64,000 nucleotides of DNA, taken from NCBI GenBank assembly GCA_963971285.1, contig OZ020259.1:9734001-9798000 (forward strand), given 5' to 3'. This document shows positions 12,501 to 22,844 of the stretch, one piece after another. Source of the stretch: Astropecten irregularis. Taxonomy: Eukaryota; Echinodermata; Asteroidea; Paxillosida; Astropectinidae. The notes beneath the pieces are model-generated. The model saw only the letters and a program-made list of their open reading frames with translations. It had not been told where the DNA came from and made no database searches. Every line of letters starts with the position of its first letter. Position 1 is the stretch's first letter. The position numbers and the translations under genes are program-made.

Positions 12501-15500
12501 AAAGATTTCCTTTATTGCCAGTGAAACCAAAATTTAATGTCGAAAAGTATCCGTCTAAATACATGTACTCGCGATCATTTTGACTTCGATCGAAATCAAC
12601 AGACAGACAATTGCTCAAAATGTACCATGCGTGCAATGGAAGACTGGTTACGCGATCACATGATCATACCTTCAATGGCGACTCTAGAGAAGTCGAGAAC
12701 TAGACTAGTAAACTTGCATCAGTCGATATCACGGAAACCTGATAGCGAAAAGCGTTCGCTCGTGCACAATGTTCGGTAGATATAAAACAAAATAGAATCG
12801 CAACCATGGAACTTAGAGGTACGTGTTCACGAGCAGTGTTCACTTTTGCACGTGGTCTGGTCGGTCTGTAGAGGCCTGTAGCTCGGCCGGTAAGGGGGGG
12901 ATTAAAAGCTACCGGCCACAAACAGGCTGGCCTGTAGACATACCGGCCGGCAGTTGACGCCGCGCCTTAACGGTCCGGGACGGTCCTGGGTCGCTTCTGG
13001 TGCTCGACATCCCTGTCATCCTACTCTTTCTGTCCTTGAATCCTCCAGTCCCGTTTCAGCAGCCATAGGGTGTCTGTAGTCATGCATGCATTTTCCCTTT
13101 CAAACCAGGTATCCTCGGGTGGAGGAGTATCGCCTCCTGTCTCCAGCCGCCGCGGTGATGTCCTTGATGACTTCGCCTCCGGCGTGTGTGGTTTATCGGC
13201 CTCTCCACTCGCTTGGTGAGAACTAGCGTGACATGCACAGCACTTCTCTGGCCTATATCCTCTGTCGATTGAGGGGTCCTCTCCTGTCCCCCATTTGCTC
13301 TCCGTTCAGTATCCCCTAGCGATTTTGCCTCCCTTGGCATCGCACATGCAGGAGGCGACGAGTCCGCTCCTGCAGCCTTCAGGTTTGTCCTGGTCTCCTC
13401 AGGGATATCCGGCCATGATACCCAGGGATTGATGGGTTTTCCGAATGGGAAACCCATCCCCGCCATGGTCGCCTCTTCCGTGCGTTGAGCCTCCCAGGTC
13501 CAATCCTTTGCCGGCGTGGCCAGATTTCTGGGAGTAGCCTCCTGTCGACGGCGGCGAGTCGTGCTGGCCTCCTGCCTGGGATTTATGACCCGGGCGTCTC
13601 CAGACCAAGGAGTCGACTGCCAGAGCTCCTCCAAATCGGCCATCGGCTTTTGCAGTTAGCAAATGCGTGCCTCCTGGCACTCGTTTTCCTCATACAGATC
13701 CTGTAGGAGGTCATCCTTATGTTGCGCTTCGATCCTTAAACTATCCACCTCATCGCGCAGATGCGTCACCAGCTCCTCTTGTGCGGAGGCTACCATTTTG
13801 CCTCCAACTCCCCTCACTAGGTCGTTATTTGCCATGGTTCCGTCTGCTCCTCTGGTGATAATTGTGGTGATAGTTGTCTCTGCTCGAACCCTTGCAGAAT
13901 CACTGCAACGTGTGTCCGGTTCGCCAACTGATTTATGTAGTTTCCCCATTGTCTCTGACGCTGCCCGCCAGAGAGCTGGTACCTTCCCCAATTGTTTAAA
14001 TTGTACACTCAAAATAATTCCCAAAATGGCCAGGGATGCAACTAAAAGCCCAAATAGAACTCCAAGTGAAAATCCCATTCCATTCCAGACTCGGCTGTGA
14101 ATCTATCCAGCGGCAGTATCAAGCAAAAGTAATCCCACCGCTGCCACCATTTGTGACGGGAATCATGCCCGACTTAAGACGAGGGGCGCGCCGCACAAGA
14201 CCGAAACCCTGGTGCAACCCACGCAAGGATGCGGCCGGAGACTGGGGTCCGTTTGGCTGAAATGTACCGCCTACAAAAATGCCCAACACACCGCCGGACA
14301 GGCTCCACGACCAGGGTACTGGACAAACAGGACAGACAACGGGGAGGGGTGTACAATCAATGACGTGGGAATATATGTAAAAGGGGAGCAATGAAATGTA
14401 ATTCTGCAGGTTTAATAACCCACCACCGAACAGCGTGGTGGGTGGAACTCTGTATGACAATTAGCAATAATAGCCTCTCACTTATTAAACTATACTCGGA
14501 TCCAATATCCTCCTATTATAATGCCTTAAATGGTGCTTCCTTAAGCGCCTTTTTTAATAAGCGTTGTTCCCTCTAGCGCCAGCTACGCGAGCAATCGCCT
14601 CCAATCGCTGGTTCAGCGCTCGGGCTATGTGTGGGTGTCTGCCTCCCTGCATCAACGCCTCTGATAGCCGCTCCCTATGTGCTCGTGCTATGTGGGCGGA
14701 TGCCTCTTGCGTCAACGCCTCATGCTGCAGCTCCTAGCGCTCGCTATGTGGGCAGACGCCTCTTGCGTCAACGCCCCTTAAGCTAAACAATCCTAAACGA
14801 TTTTTTGAAGCGAGGTATGTTTCATATTAACCAAAACATGGAAATTCAATCCATATTTCAAGGCAGGATCCCTTGCTCATTTTTCTTGACTAAGGCATCA
14901 TTTGAAAGGGCAGGAAGTGTACTTAATAATAGAAATGTGATTAACTGTAAATGTGATTAACTGATTATTTCTTTGAAATTCAAGTATCATTGTTGCAAAC
15001 GACTTTGTTCATATTGTCTTTATTCATTCATGCATGTGAAGTATTTATCATATGAATGGTACCAAATGAAAGCGGAGGAAGTAAGCTTTTCATATATGTT
15101 ATTTTTTATTCAAAAGTGAAGTATGATTAAACATGATTCGAACTGGAAATAACTGGGAATCTGTAGGCTTGTCGAACACGGAAGTAGTTAACCTATCCTC
15201 ATCAATACTCAAATACTGATCTGGATGTCAATTAGGAAGGGGAAGGTTTTCTCAGATACTTCTGAAGTGAACTGTAGAGCAGGGTGTTCAGAGCCGACAG
15301 AACCAATGAACTGATCAAGCTCTACTCTGGTAGATTCCATGATACCCATGTTATCATCTACATGTATGTACCGCCTGCAGAGGTGTGGAAAGGTGCCAGT
15401 GTAATCCTTGAATATCTTGTTTTCAACATAGCCGACAAAAAGGCAAGCATAACTAGGTCGCATCATGTACCTATAGCAACACCATTCTGCTGGGTGTAGT

Positions 15501-16651
15501 CTTTATTATAGAAAACAAAGTTATTCAGCTTGAGTATCAGCTGACCAAGATGAACCAAGGTAGTAGATGATGACGTGGGATTGGACCGTTGCTCAAGGAA
15601 GTACCACAAAGCTACTAGACCGTCAGCATGGGGGATCGAGGTGCAGAGGGACTTGATGTCTATAGTAAATAGGAGCTTATTACTTAAGTGCCAAATCTGA
15701 AATCCTTGAGAAGCCGGAGAGCGTCAGAGGTATCCTTAACATAGGAGGGTAGTGACTGCACAATGGGTGTATAAGAACTGAGTCAAGGTAGTGAGAAATA
15801 AGCTCAGTTGGGGAACCACAAGCAGAAATGATAAGTCTCCCAGGATTGTTAGGTTTGTGAATCTTAGGGAGGAGGTAGAAAGGCAGTGTGTGGTGTAGGA
15901 ACAATAAGATTCATGGCCTTGGTAGGTAGTGTGCCCAAATGAATGAACTACCATATCAATTCAGTTTGTCACAAGCATAGCACCGGATGCAGGTCAACTT
16001 CAGGTCAAGCTTTGAGAATGGAACATGCGCAGTTTTATTAAGAAATCGTACCGGTGCTATTTGGGTCACGGTTTTTCCGACTGTGGACACGACAGATAAT
16101 AATCATGATTTTTGAGTGTGTGTGAACCTGCCTAATGAAAAAGCGATTTGGAAGCTTTTCACTCAGTGAAAATTGAAATATTAACTTCTAAACATTGACT
16201 GGAATGAATTTGACTTTTCCTTTATGGCTTTACATAAAGGTTTCAGTTGTCTAGACTGAACTGACCTTAAACTAAAAAGCTCATATTCAGTCAGGTCAGT
16301 AACAAGGCATTTTAAATACCACTGAAAGTACCGTAAAGATCATGTGATGTGATGAATTAATATTACTTGTTTTTTATTTTTTATTTACAGGATTGGATCA
16401 TAGCACCACATGGCTATGCAGCTTACTACTGTGAAGGTGAATGTGCTTTCCCATTGAATGATTATCTGAATGCTACAAACCATGCTATTGTGCAAACGTT
16501 GGTTAATCTGATGAGCCCAGAGGCTGTGCCCCAGGCCTGCTGTGCACCTACTAAACTAAGTGCCATTTCTGTGCTATTTTTTGATGATAGTTCCAATGTC
16601 ATACTGAAGAAGTATAGGAATATGGTGGTTCGTGCTTGCGGCTGCCATTAA
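372..16651 (+). CDS. bmp5-8: BMP5/6/7/8-type TGF-beta ligand, last four coding exons (5' exons lie before the window)
   Basis: Secreted dimeric ligand of the BMP pathway, acting on BMP type I/II receptors. The exons at 372-520, 2512-2730, 4927-5003 and 16391-16651 join with consistent phases (1, 1, 0) and GT-AG borders. Translation gives the prodomain end ([14 protein letters not shown], then VETLNG), the conserved [10 protein letters not shown] segment, a furin-like site RIRR followed by a very basic stretch, and a mature domain with all seven cysteines, ending [11 protein letters not shown]. The motifs [30 protein letters not shown] and [14 protein letters not shown] are diagnostic of the BMP5-8 group rather than BMP2/4 or Vg1/univin. 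The signal peptide and most of the prodomain are upstream. From DWII to the stop is one exon; to my recollection vertebrate BMP7 has an intron there. The last intron (11.4 kb) is packed with mobile elements. Confidence 0.93.
746..926. mobile_element. MITE-like element with about 43-bp terminal inverted repeats
   Basis: The first 43 bases (taaggaaagatttgcggaga...) return as their reverse complement at 884-926. About 100 bp of unrelated sequence lies between. No ORF. It lies in an intron of the BMP gene. No clear target duplication beyond a possible TA/TAA. Confidence 0.6.
942..988. repeat. Hairpin (inverted repeat)
   Basis: actcaccaaata...gattgatgt pairs with acatcaatttatttggtgagt around a few central bases. 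The hairpin sits just right of the 746-926 element and may be a separate short MITE. Confidence 0.5.
1255..1680 (+). mobile_element. tRNA-like SINE, family B (a minus-strand fragment joined to a + copy)
   Basis: A tRNA-like segment at about 1511-1583 (ggctggatggctcagttggt...gaatcccgctccagtc) has complementary ends GGCTGGA/TCCAGTC, an A-box-like and a B-box-like sequence. It is followed by a tail with tttctttgtt and tttcccttgtggttatttg. 5' of it is about 200 bp (tcagaagccatgaaaccac...gaccaccagcatag type) that recurs with other copies. The first 75 bp are the tail of an opposed copy. Confidence 0.7.
1870..2150 (+). mobile_element. tRNA-like SINE, family A, with inverted arms
   Basis: The core (about 1988-2063) has gctagctcagtggcctagtgg and B box ggttcgaatccc. 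Each side carries the same roughly 65-bp arm in opposite orientation (gcccttcaccgacgtagatg on the left, catctacgctggggaagggc on the right). Other copies: 28.7, 28.95, 32.6 and 35.7 kb. Confidence 0.7.
2512..2730 (+). CDS. bmp5-8: BMP5-8 exon: end of prodomain and cleavage site
   Basis: The acceptor is ataacttacag, the donor gtgagt at 2731. It encodes [12 protein letters not shown], typical of the BMP5-8 prodomain end, then RTRIRR followed by [16 protein letters not shown] fits a furin-class cleavage site at the same place as RSIR in human BMP7. The basic stretch after it would form the N-terminus of the mature ligand and could bind heparan sulphate (inference). Confidence 0.9.
2995..4672. repeat. 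17-bp minisatellite (about 98 units) with a 561-bp higher-order repeat
   Basis: The unit is cagcttgcagggtgtta/g with variants (ctcacaggg, ctcgcaggg, cttgcaggt, cttgccggg). Blocks at 3279 and 3840 share the same variant order, giving a 561-bp (33 x 17) higher-order duplication. It lies in the intron between the prodomain/cleavage-site exon and the first mature-domain exon of the BMP gene. Long open frames across it are a by-product of the repeat. Confidence 0.95.
4927..5003 (+). CDS. bmp5-8: BMP5-8 exon: first cysteine of the mature domain
   Basis: This 77-bp exon follows a pyrimidine-rich acceptor (tttctgtttttag) and ends CAG before gtcaag, a weaker than usual donor. It reads [20 protein letters not shown], the first knot cysteine and the V-F-R-D-L-x-W-Q segment. 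It ends in phase 0, matching the next exon, which starts at DWII. Confidence 0.9.
5355..6190 (-). repeat. LTR of the outer Gypsy-like element (3' copy)
   Basis: Matches the repeat at 14,152-14,800 over most of its length, with scattered substitutions and small length differences. The inner border is approximate. Confidence 0.75.
6204..9532 (-). mobile_element. Second fossil Gypsy-like element, incomplete and broken, same orientation
   Basis: Parts: a gag/protease-like region at 7783-9006 (CCHC-like knuckles and an [10 protein letters not shown] protease motif), reverse-transcriptase-like sequence at 7078-7602 ([10 protein letters not shown]), RNase-H-like sequence at 6204-7067 (YASRSLT). A candidate single LTR lies at about 9269-9532 (tgtaacgaaattgcactcgg on the minus strand), followed by a primer-site-like tggtgtcagaagtcgg. 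No integrase region and no second LTR recognised. A separate family from the outer element, because the reverse-transcriptase segments of the two differ. Confidence 0.8.
9586..9927 (-). CDS. Short ORF with two C2H2-like zinc fingers, inside the LTR cluster
   Basis: 113 codons. Two fingers are visible: [20 protein letters not shown], ending in QQSH, and a second C-x2-C ... H-x4-H finger ([18 protein letters not shown] then RQEH). The N-terminus is strongly basic. It sits between the inner element and the outer element's RNase-H-like part. It may belong to the outer element or be a captured host piece. Nothing shows that it is expressed. Confidence 0.4.
   Translation of the reverse strand: MRKRTKTGKRRRTQKNSYRCDSCTSEFKQRASLARHNQQSHGLKLFAWCGACSFKSTRKDNLRCHYRQEHLTRVREVDSIRLETEEERNQPPRHRERESRNLFTHSLIPFVYL
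12298..12966. mobile_element. PIF/Harbinger-like MITE inside the fossil LTR element
   Basis: The ends are complementary: ggcgcggcgtccactgccgg and ...gttgacgccgcgcc, with longer imperfect inverted repeats rich in ccggcc. Both sides carry TTA (12,295-12,297 and 12,967-12,969), the 3-bp TWA target duplication typical of Harbinger. No transposase. The insertion postdates the LTR element. Confidence 0.75.
14152..14800 (-). repeat. LTR of the outer Gypsy-like element (5' copy)
   Basis: Partner of the repeat at 5355. It contains short internal repeats of the type cgcctcttgcgtcaacgcc. Outer border approximate. Confidence 0.75.
15190..15960 (-). mobile_element. Penelope-like element fragment (reverse transcriptase)
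   Basis: Minus-strand peptides read [15 protein letters not shown], then [15 protein letters not shown], and further on [14 protein letters not shown] and RRYI, a Penelope RT order. Frames change along the stretch, so it is a decayed fragment. It lies in the last intron of the BMP gene, antisense to it. Confidence 0.75.
16391..16651 (+). CDS. bmp5-8: BMP5-8 terminal exon: cystine-knot domain
   Basis: The acceptor is ttttttatttacag. It encodes [18 protein letters not shown] to [11 protein letters not shown] with stop TAA at 16649-16651. Six of the seven conserved cysteines are here, including the CC pair in QACCAPT, whose second cysteine makes the intermolecular disulphide. The domain is intact and the sequence is highly conserved, so the gene is very probably functional. 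Confidence 0.95.
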   Translation, partial: DWIIAPHGYAAYYCEGECAFPLNDYLNATNHAIVQTLVNLMSPEAVPQACCAPTKLSAISVLFFDDSSNVILKKYRNMVVRACGCH

Positions 16652-17054
16652 GTTAATGGTATTATTATGTTAAGTTGCCAAACATAGGCTTGATAGACTT
16701 GAATAAGTGTCAATTCTTCAGTTGTGCACCATACGCCCAAACAAGACATATCATAATTTATAGACAACAACACATGGCAAATTTGTTAGTGGCACCAGGA
16801 ACTGTGGAATTAACTGTATAGACCTGTTCAGCTGATCATTTTGTACATGCATATGATTGCAAATGTAACAATAGTATTGAAACTTAGTACAAACTTTTTA
16901 CGAATTCAGTAGAATGTCAAGGAAAAGTAAGGATATCTGCAAACCCACTCATACAGGCGATATGTTGATAAATGTTGAAAAATGCCATTTTTTCTTTTGT
17001 TGTTTTTATTTGATGTCTTTGTTGCAGTATGAAAGTGTATGTAATTGGACTATA
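16652..17054 (+). other. Probable 3' UTR / downstream region of the BMP gene
   Basis: AT-rich, no ORF of note. I did not find a convincing polyadenylation site that would fix the transcript end, so the UTR could extend through the MITE at 17,055. Confidence 0.4.
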
Positions 17055-17390
17055 CAGGGCGAGTCAAAAAGAACTTGACTGGGATTGATGATGTTTTGCA
17101 AAAGAAACAAATGACTCTCAAAAGTTCAGTAACGCAAATAACAAGCACTATCTCCTGCTTATTAGAAAAAAGAGTGAAATTTATAATTCCTAAGAGGACC
17201 TACATGTCTATTTTAATTAGCATACTCATTTTGCAAGCTGTCTATCGAATGTTAATGCTTGACTGAATCTTAAAATATGAAAGAGCATTTGAGCTACATA
17301 CACAGCTAAAATGGTTTTGTCAAGTATTCCATTGATTTTTTTTTTTTTTTAAGCATCACCAATTCTGGTCAATTTTTTTTACTCACCCTG
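17055..17390. mobile_element. Tc1/mariner-like MITE
   Basis: The ends cagggcgagtcaaaaagaac and ...ttttttttactcaccctg are inverted repeats. TA lies on both sides (17,053-17,054 and 17,391-17,392). No transposase. About 400 bp after the BMP stop codon, so possibly in its 3' UTR. Confidence 0.75.
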
Positions 17391-19520
17391 TACATGAATA
17401 AGAGCTATAGTCTTGACATTGTGCTGTAAATGATTGAAGATTAATTTTTAAGTGTTTGTTTTAAAAAATTTAGGTTTTCCCAGTTATTTTTGGCAAATGG
17501 GGGGACAATTTAATTTTCACGCATTGGTGTTCACATGATTTTTCACTTTGATGCATCTGCATTTATATAGCATTGCATTTAATTCAATTCAACAGTCATT
17601 AAATTTACCGTAGTCATGCAAAATAGGCATTCAATTTAGCAGGGTAACTGCAAACAACGATTTCTACCAGATCGTTCCTTATTTCGTTTTGGGACAACCA
17701 ATTTCGCAAAATGAGCAAACAAATGCAAACCTCTTTACACCTATATGTGTATCTTTTGTTATTTTCCCCTTTTCTTTTAATTTCTATATTTCTTTGATTT
17801 GTTATTTCTTTATTTACTGGCTTGCATCTGATTAAGTCTCAAGAGAGGATGGGTGTCATGGATGTATTGCAAATCATGGTGTCGCATCTCATCATTTTTT
17901 TGAGTTGCATTTCCTCTGACCAACCTCTCTCTTTGTCCGGATCTCAATTAAGCTGTGACAATCAATTTTGCTGTGGACCCGATGTTCAAATTGACTGCCA
18001 GTTCAATGTAATATATCAAAATCATTCAAATGCATTATTCAGCCGTCAACATTACTGATTCTCTCTTGTATAGCAACCGTAATCTGCCATTCTTTTCCAG
18101 GAGTCTTCAATAACAAACCGTAAAAAGTGATTTTCATACAAGTGGACCATTTTATACCTTATTTATTCTTGTGGTACATTCATAATTGCGGATTAACAAC
18201 ATACCAAATTTGCTGAACAATTTGGAGAAATGCCTGTCCCAAAACAAATTCGAATGACTATTTGCACGTTGCCAAAATGCATTGTGAATTTGAATGCTGT
18301 TCGAATAGAATTTTAAATTGAAAGGCGATTTTATTTAGTCGCCTGACACTGGTGAACATTTGCTTGCACATGAAGTGAAATCAAATGACTATTTTGAGGC
18401 GCCTTGCAGTTTCACACAAATTGGTATGACGCAGAACCACTTATTTGCCGAAAATGACCTGGAATACATTCAGAATCAAGTGTAAGGAGAATTTTGAAGA
18501 CCATCTTGAGATTTCAAATCAGGATGGCCATGTAACATTGTCATTATAACTTGTATCAAGCATTGGTGTTAATATGAATGCAGGTTGTATAATCAGTGTT
18601 CATGCTGCTTGTTACTAATGTTGGTTTATAATGTTTATTATTTCATATTGTGAATTAGGTTGGTATCAGGTTGAAGATACCGGTAGTGGGTTATTACTGT
18701 AAATGGTTATCAAAGATTTCTCTCTTATTAATAAGGATGCATGATTTTCTGTGGTCATTGTAAGTAGCATTTATTATAACAACCTATTTAAAGTACCGGT
18801 ATGTATATTAACTTACAAGTAAAACTGCATACATTGGAACAAACAGAAGATTGACCATGAAGTGTTTATGGCCTTTCAACTTGAAATAGAAGCTTGTAGA
18901 TCCTGGGAGATTTTCCAATCCCTTTGGGTAAACTCTTCTCAGCAGTCCACTCCATAGACTCATTCACAGTTACAAGAACAATTAGTATTTCAGCACCAAA
19001 CATTGTCTTGATTTGGTCAACAAGGTCAATTTCTAAAACAGTCCACAACATCTTACATGACCTTACACATTTCCTGTGGATTCATAAATACACGTAGCAC
19101 AATTTGTATGATTTCTCAAAACTACAACACAGATGGAATATCCTAACTCATTTGAAAAATTGGTTTCAATGGAATGAAATGTACAGTGATTCCTTTTAAT
19201 AATCAGGAACTTTGTCGTACAAAAATGCTATTATGTAAACCTGTACATGTTTTCATGCATGATTATTTTTAATGACATCAGTTAATATTTTGAAGGTTAA
19301 TTTTAAGTATGAAATTGATACTTGTAATGTCAATGTTAGTATGGAGTTTTAGATGTAGTTATTATTAACAAGTACCTGTATATATACTTTTTAAATGTTG
19401 AGGGTATTTCATTCTATGATGTTTATGATGACATTGAGTGATGCATGGAGGCTATTTCACTGATCTGATTTTCAGGAGTTTGGTCTTTGAGATATCAATA
19501 GTTGTCATCTTCATCTTTCC
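17391..19520. other. Non-coding stretch
   Basis: AT-rich sequence without recognisable exons. Only short random ORFs. I see no structured element here. Confidence 0.5.
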
Positions 19521-19544
19521 AGTATACAGGGGTGCAGTCACGTG

Positions 19545-19760
19545 ATCAGGACGCCATTTTGGACGGCAACACTGTACACATGTATAATGCACATACATAC
19601 AGTGTATGTAACCCACATGTGTTTGGTTCGCGTAGCTTGCAAATCAACCGGACGCATACGCAGACGCAGAAGTGCGTGCATATAACGATGCTGTCTGGTA
19701 CGTACGCGTGCGCTCATACGTGACGTGCGTGCGTACGCGTGCCGTCCAAAATGGCCAATA
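19545..19760. repeat. Candidate inverted-repeat element, CG-containing
   Basis: acgccattttggacggcaac near 19,550 is mirrored by cgtgccgtccaaaatggcc near 19,740. The interior is rich in acgtgcgt-type words. Borders uncertain. Confidence 0.45.
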
Positions 19761-20390
19761 AGCTGTCAAGTGACGTCACGTGCACGCTCTCTATAAGTCC
19801 AATGTATTCAGTGCAGTCTGCTTAGTCACAAACACAAGTGTCTTTTTCTCTTTTCATTTTAACCAAAAGGGTGATGGTGGTTAAGATCATGAAAACAAGA
19901 TGACAGCAGAAACTGGAACCTAAAATAAAAGGCCATTTGTACATTCATATTTGCATCACTTAGGAAGATGGGAAATGTGTAAAGCTGTGCAGTAGATAGT
20001 CTGCAAGCAATAAACAAACATGTACGAGTAGTTTACAAGAAACTGCAGTCCTTTCTTTGAATGTTATTTAACAGTGATAGAAATTTTAAGTTATATGTTT
20101 TGTGGTATAACACCATGGATCGATTTCATAAAACCCTACAATTGCTCGTAACTCGAGTAACAAATGATAATCCATTGTAGGGTTGCAATGCATCATAGGT
20201 ACTACCATTGATAGTAAGTTACGATGAGTTTGGTGAAGTCGACCCCATGTGACATATATTTATCTCTTTTGTTAGTATGGGATGGCTTTGAAAAGACGGT
20301 CCAGCCAGTATGCTCTGCCGTCTTCAGGAGAATGCTGCAGCTGTGAGGTGGAGACTGGACTAGTAGTTCTGTTGCAGACCTGGTTCAAAC

Positions 20391-20631
20391 CAGGGGCCAA
20401 TTTCAGAGAGCTGCTTAAGCTTAAGCACAACATTTGCTTATGCATGAAATGTAGTCTTCCTTGATCAAACAGGATGTACCAACCAAATTTTCATGTGATG
20501 TTAACTGCTCTTGACTTATATTCGGCAATCATTTGCAAGGTATTTTGGCTGACATGCTCAATTTATTTACCAAGCTTTATGGTGCTTAAGCAAATGGTGG
20601 TGCTTAAGCAGCTCTATGAAATTGGCCCCAG
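20391..20631. mobile_element. hAT-like MITE
   Basis: The ends caggggccaatttcagagag and ctatgaaattggccccag are inverted repeats, continuing inward with ctgcttaag / cttaagcag. No clear 8-bp target duplication. Confidence 0.55.
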
Positions 20632-21149
20632 GTGCGAGGTGCGGAGGTACTGGATCCCATGAGTGTGGAGTATGGTGGTGGAGGCCTGCACTATTGCCAT
20701 AGATCATGTCAACCTGATAGTACTCTTGAACACTCTGTTTACAGGAATCCTGTCCACACGGACCAGTGACATGGACATGGAAATCTTCAGTAAACTGCAC
20801 CTTATATAGCAAATGATTGAGCTTATGATTACCATTTCAGCAAACTGACATTATGGAGCAGGAACGAGATCATTCAATCTCAACGTCTGCGATCAATAAC
20901 GCCTTCACTAAGAGGAACCCACCCACATCTCCACAGCCCTACAAATAAACTGATACCAACACCGCACATCAACACCCATGACCCCAAGATGTCCAAATGT
21001 CAGGGTCCCTATACCTATAGTCAACCAAGTCCACAGTTACCCTCCCGTACTCAAAAACTTTAACGTCTCCTAGACCAAGTGACTATCCAGGTATTCCTTT
21101 CACCCAACAAGATCCTAGCCCTGTTCAAGGCGTTCGTACTCGTACCGCC

Positions 21150-22260
21150 TGCTTTAGTTTGCAGGCTCCAGCTGCACGATCGTTGACACGTATCATACTT
21201 ATATCATCAGGCGAACAGCGACCTCGCGCGGTCCGGGAATACGCAATTGGTAGAGCTCAAACGAACGCCTTGGATCACTCGTCCACGGGAGGTGTAGTGG
21301 GCGGAGCCTGCTCATTATGCTAATAGCCTTTTAAATGCACTCTTGGATTGGCTCGTTGCGGTTCAATAACAGACTGCATTAATCAAATAGGCCTATAGGA
21401 CATTATGTGGCGCGCGGGTTTGTAACGGACGGAACGTATGTAATTCTGCCAGTTGATCGGTGATCAAATTCTGATTGATATTTTCACAAGTATTCAAATC
21501 ATATGATATAGGACACCCGCCATTCAGCTTCATCGATCTGTTCAAAATCAGTTCGAAATTCATATAGGCCCCTACCTTGTATATGATTGTATGACTTTGC
21601 TGCCTGACATGGAGTTTTCAACTTGTGCTATTGTCTAATTGCATCTACAGACTTCCCCGTTGCCTATCGGTAAATTCCAAAAGGCGACATGACGTCCTGC
21701 AGAAAGTATTAAAGATTTGCTGCTGCTTCTTGCCACAAAAACTTTTCCAGCAGTAATTCAAACAACATATACATGTACATGTATTATGCATGACGTACAT
21801 ACAACGTACGTTGTGCCACATCAACAGCTAGTCGTCTCGACAAAAAATGCCATTCTTACATAATTTTATGCTTATTTTGTGATTGGACACTGCACACACA
21901 TGGCCCGCCCCCACATTTCATATTCGCATAAGAGGGCTCCGCTGGAAATCCGGCGAAAAAGTAAAGATCAATACAAGTAATAAACTGCTGCAAACTGCTC
22001 ATCAGCCAAAATGACCTGAAATATATCAAATTCTTAAAGTTAGGAGGGCCTGACGCGTTTCGATCTAGGATCAAAATGCGTCAGGCCCTCCTAACTTTAA
22101 GAAAAAGTAAAGAAACACATAAGCTTTCGTGGCTGAGTGGTTCAAGGCATTTATACCAGTAGACCTAATTTGCATATTTCACACAGACCGCGAGAGGTCG
22201 CTGTTTGCCTAATGTGCATTATATTATTGTACGCGCAAACGATCGTGCGGGGATCGGGAG
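21150..22260. repeat. Long imperfect inverted repeat around a PLE end fragment
   Basis: Sequence at about 21,165-21,250 (cgatcgttgacacg ... gcgaacagcgacctcgcgcg) is the imperfect reverse complement of about 22,165-22,250 (agaggtcgctgtttgcctaa ... aacgatcg). Between them, near 22,000-22,110, lies a palindromic aggcctgacg...cgtcaggcc stretch related to the one at 46.8 kb. Confidence 0.5.
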
Positions 22261-22299
22261 CGCTGCGAACAAAATAATAATGCACATGGTACGAACATG

Positions 22300-22810
22300 A
22301 TCAACGCCTCTACCAAGGCTAACAAGATCCAAGTATCCCTACACACACGCAAGGACAAACAGGACGCCATGACTATGGCTGATGTCTTTAGGATTCCGTG
22401 CAATAGGGCTCCGCGCTCGAGCTATTCATAGAATACGCCCTTTATATCAAGAGCTATAGTTACCCGGATGTTCCGACAAATTTCACAACGTTTAGGTGTA
22501 AGTTAATTGGGCGATGTAAGACTTGTTTGTCCGAACATCTGAATGTGACGTCACGAGTGAGGAGCCCTTGTGGGAATGTGTTCATTGGCGAGACTGGGAG
22601 ACATTTCACCACCAGGATCACAGAGCACATTGCCAATGGACATAGAGGGGACTATGAGAAATCATCCATAGTCGAGCACTCCCACAGAGAAGACCACATC
22701 ATCAAATGGAAGAAGTCCTAACTCATAGCCCTGGTCGACATATTATGGCTCAAGAGACGCATAAGAGAAGCCATCAAGATCCACAAGCACAACACTGTAC
22801 CCTAAGATAT
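22300..22810 (+). mobile_element. Penelope-like element fragment with GIY-YIG endonuclease domain
   Basis: + strand peptides include KDKQDAMTMADVFRIPC and, after about 160 bp of other sequence, CGNVFIGETGRHFTTRITEH. The latter is the GIY-YIG module of Penelope-like elements. The RT part is not present in this orientation, so it is a 3' fragment. Confidence 0.75.
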
Positions 22811-22844
22811 CGGCTTCATCATCAGCAACATTTGGTGCCCCCCT

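Larger units (their letters stand above)
5355..14800 (-). mobile_element. Fossil LTR retrotransposon (Gypsy/Metaviridae-like), broken, with a second Gypsy-like copy inside
   Basis: Long direct repeats lie at about 5355-6190 and 14152-14800 (shared gaggggcgcgccgcac-type stretch, caacacaccgccggacagg and more). On the minus strand, between them, are gag-like segments (13,080-14,078), a gag/aspartic-protease-like segment (11,050-11,922, with [12 protein letters not shown]) and reverse-transcriptase/RNase-H-like segments (10,092-10,898). A possible primer-binding site (tggtggcagcggtggga on the minus strand) lies just inside the right repeat. The repeats have visibly diverged and the coding parts carry several breaks, so it is an old, inactive copy. 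It lies antisense in the BMP intron. No target duplication found. Confidence 0.85.

Noticed and set aside
17045-17266. 73-codon ORF
   Set aside because: It lies inside the mariner-like MITE and resembles no protein.
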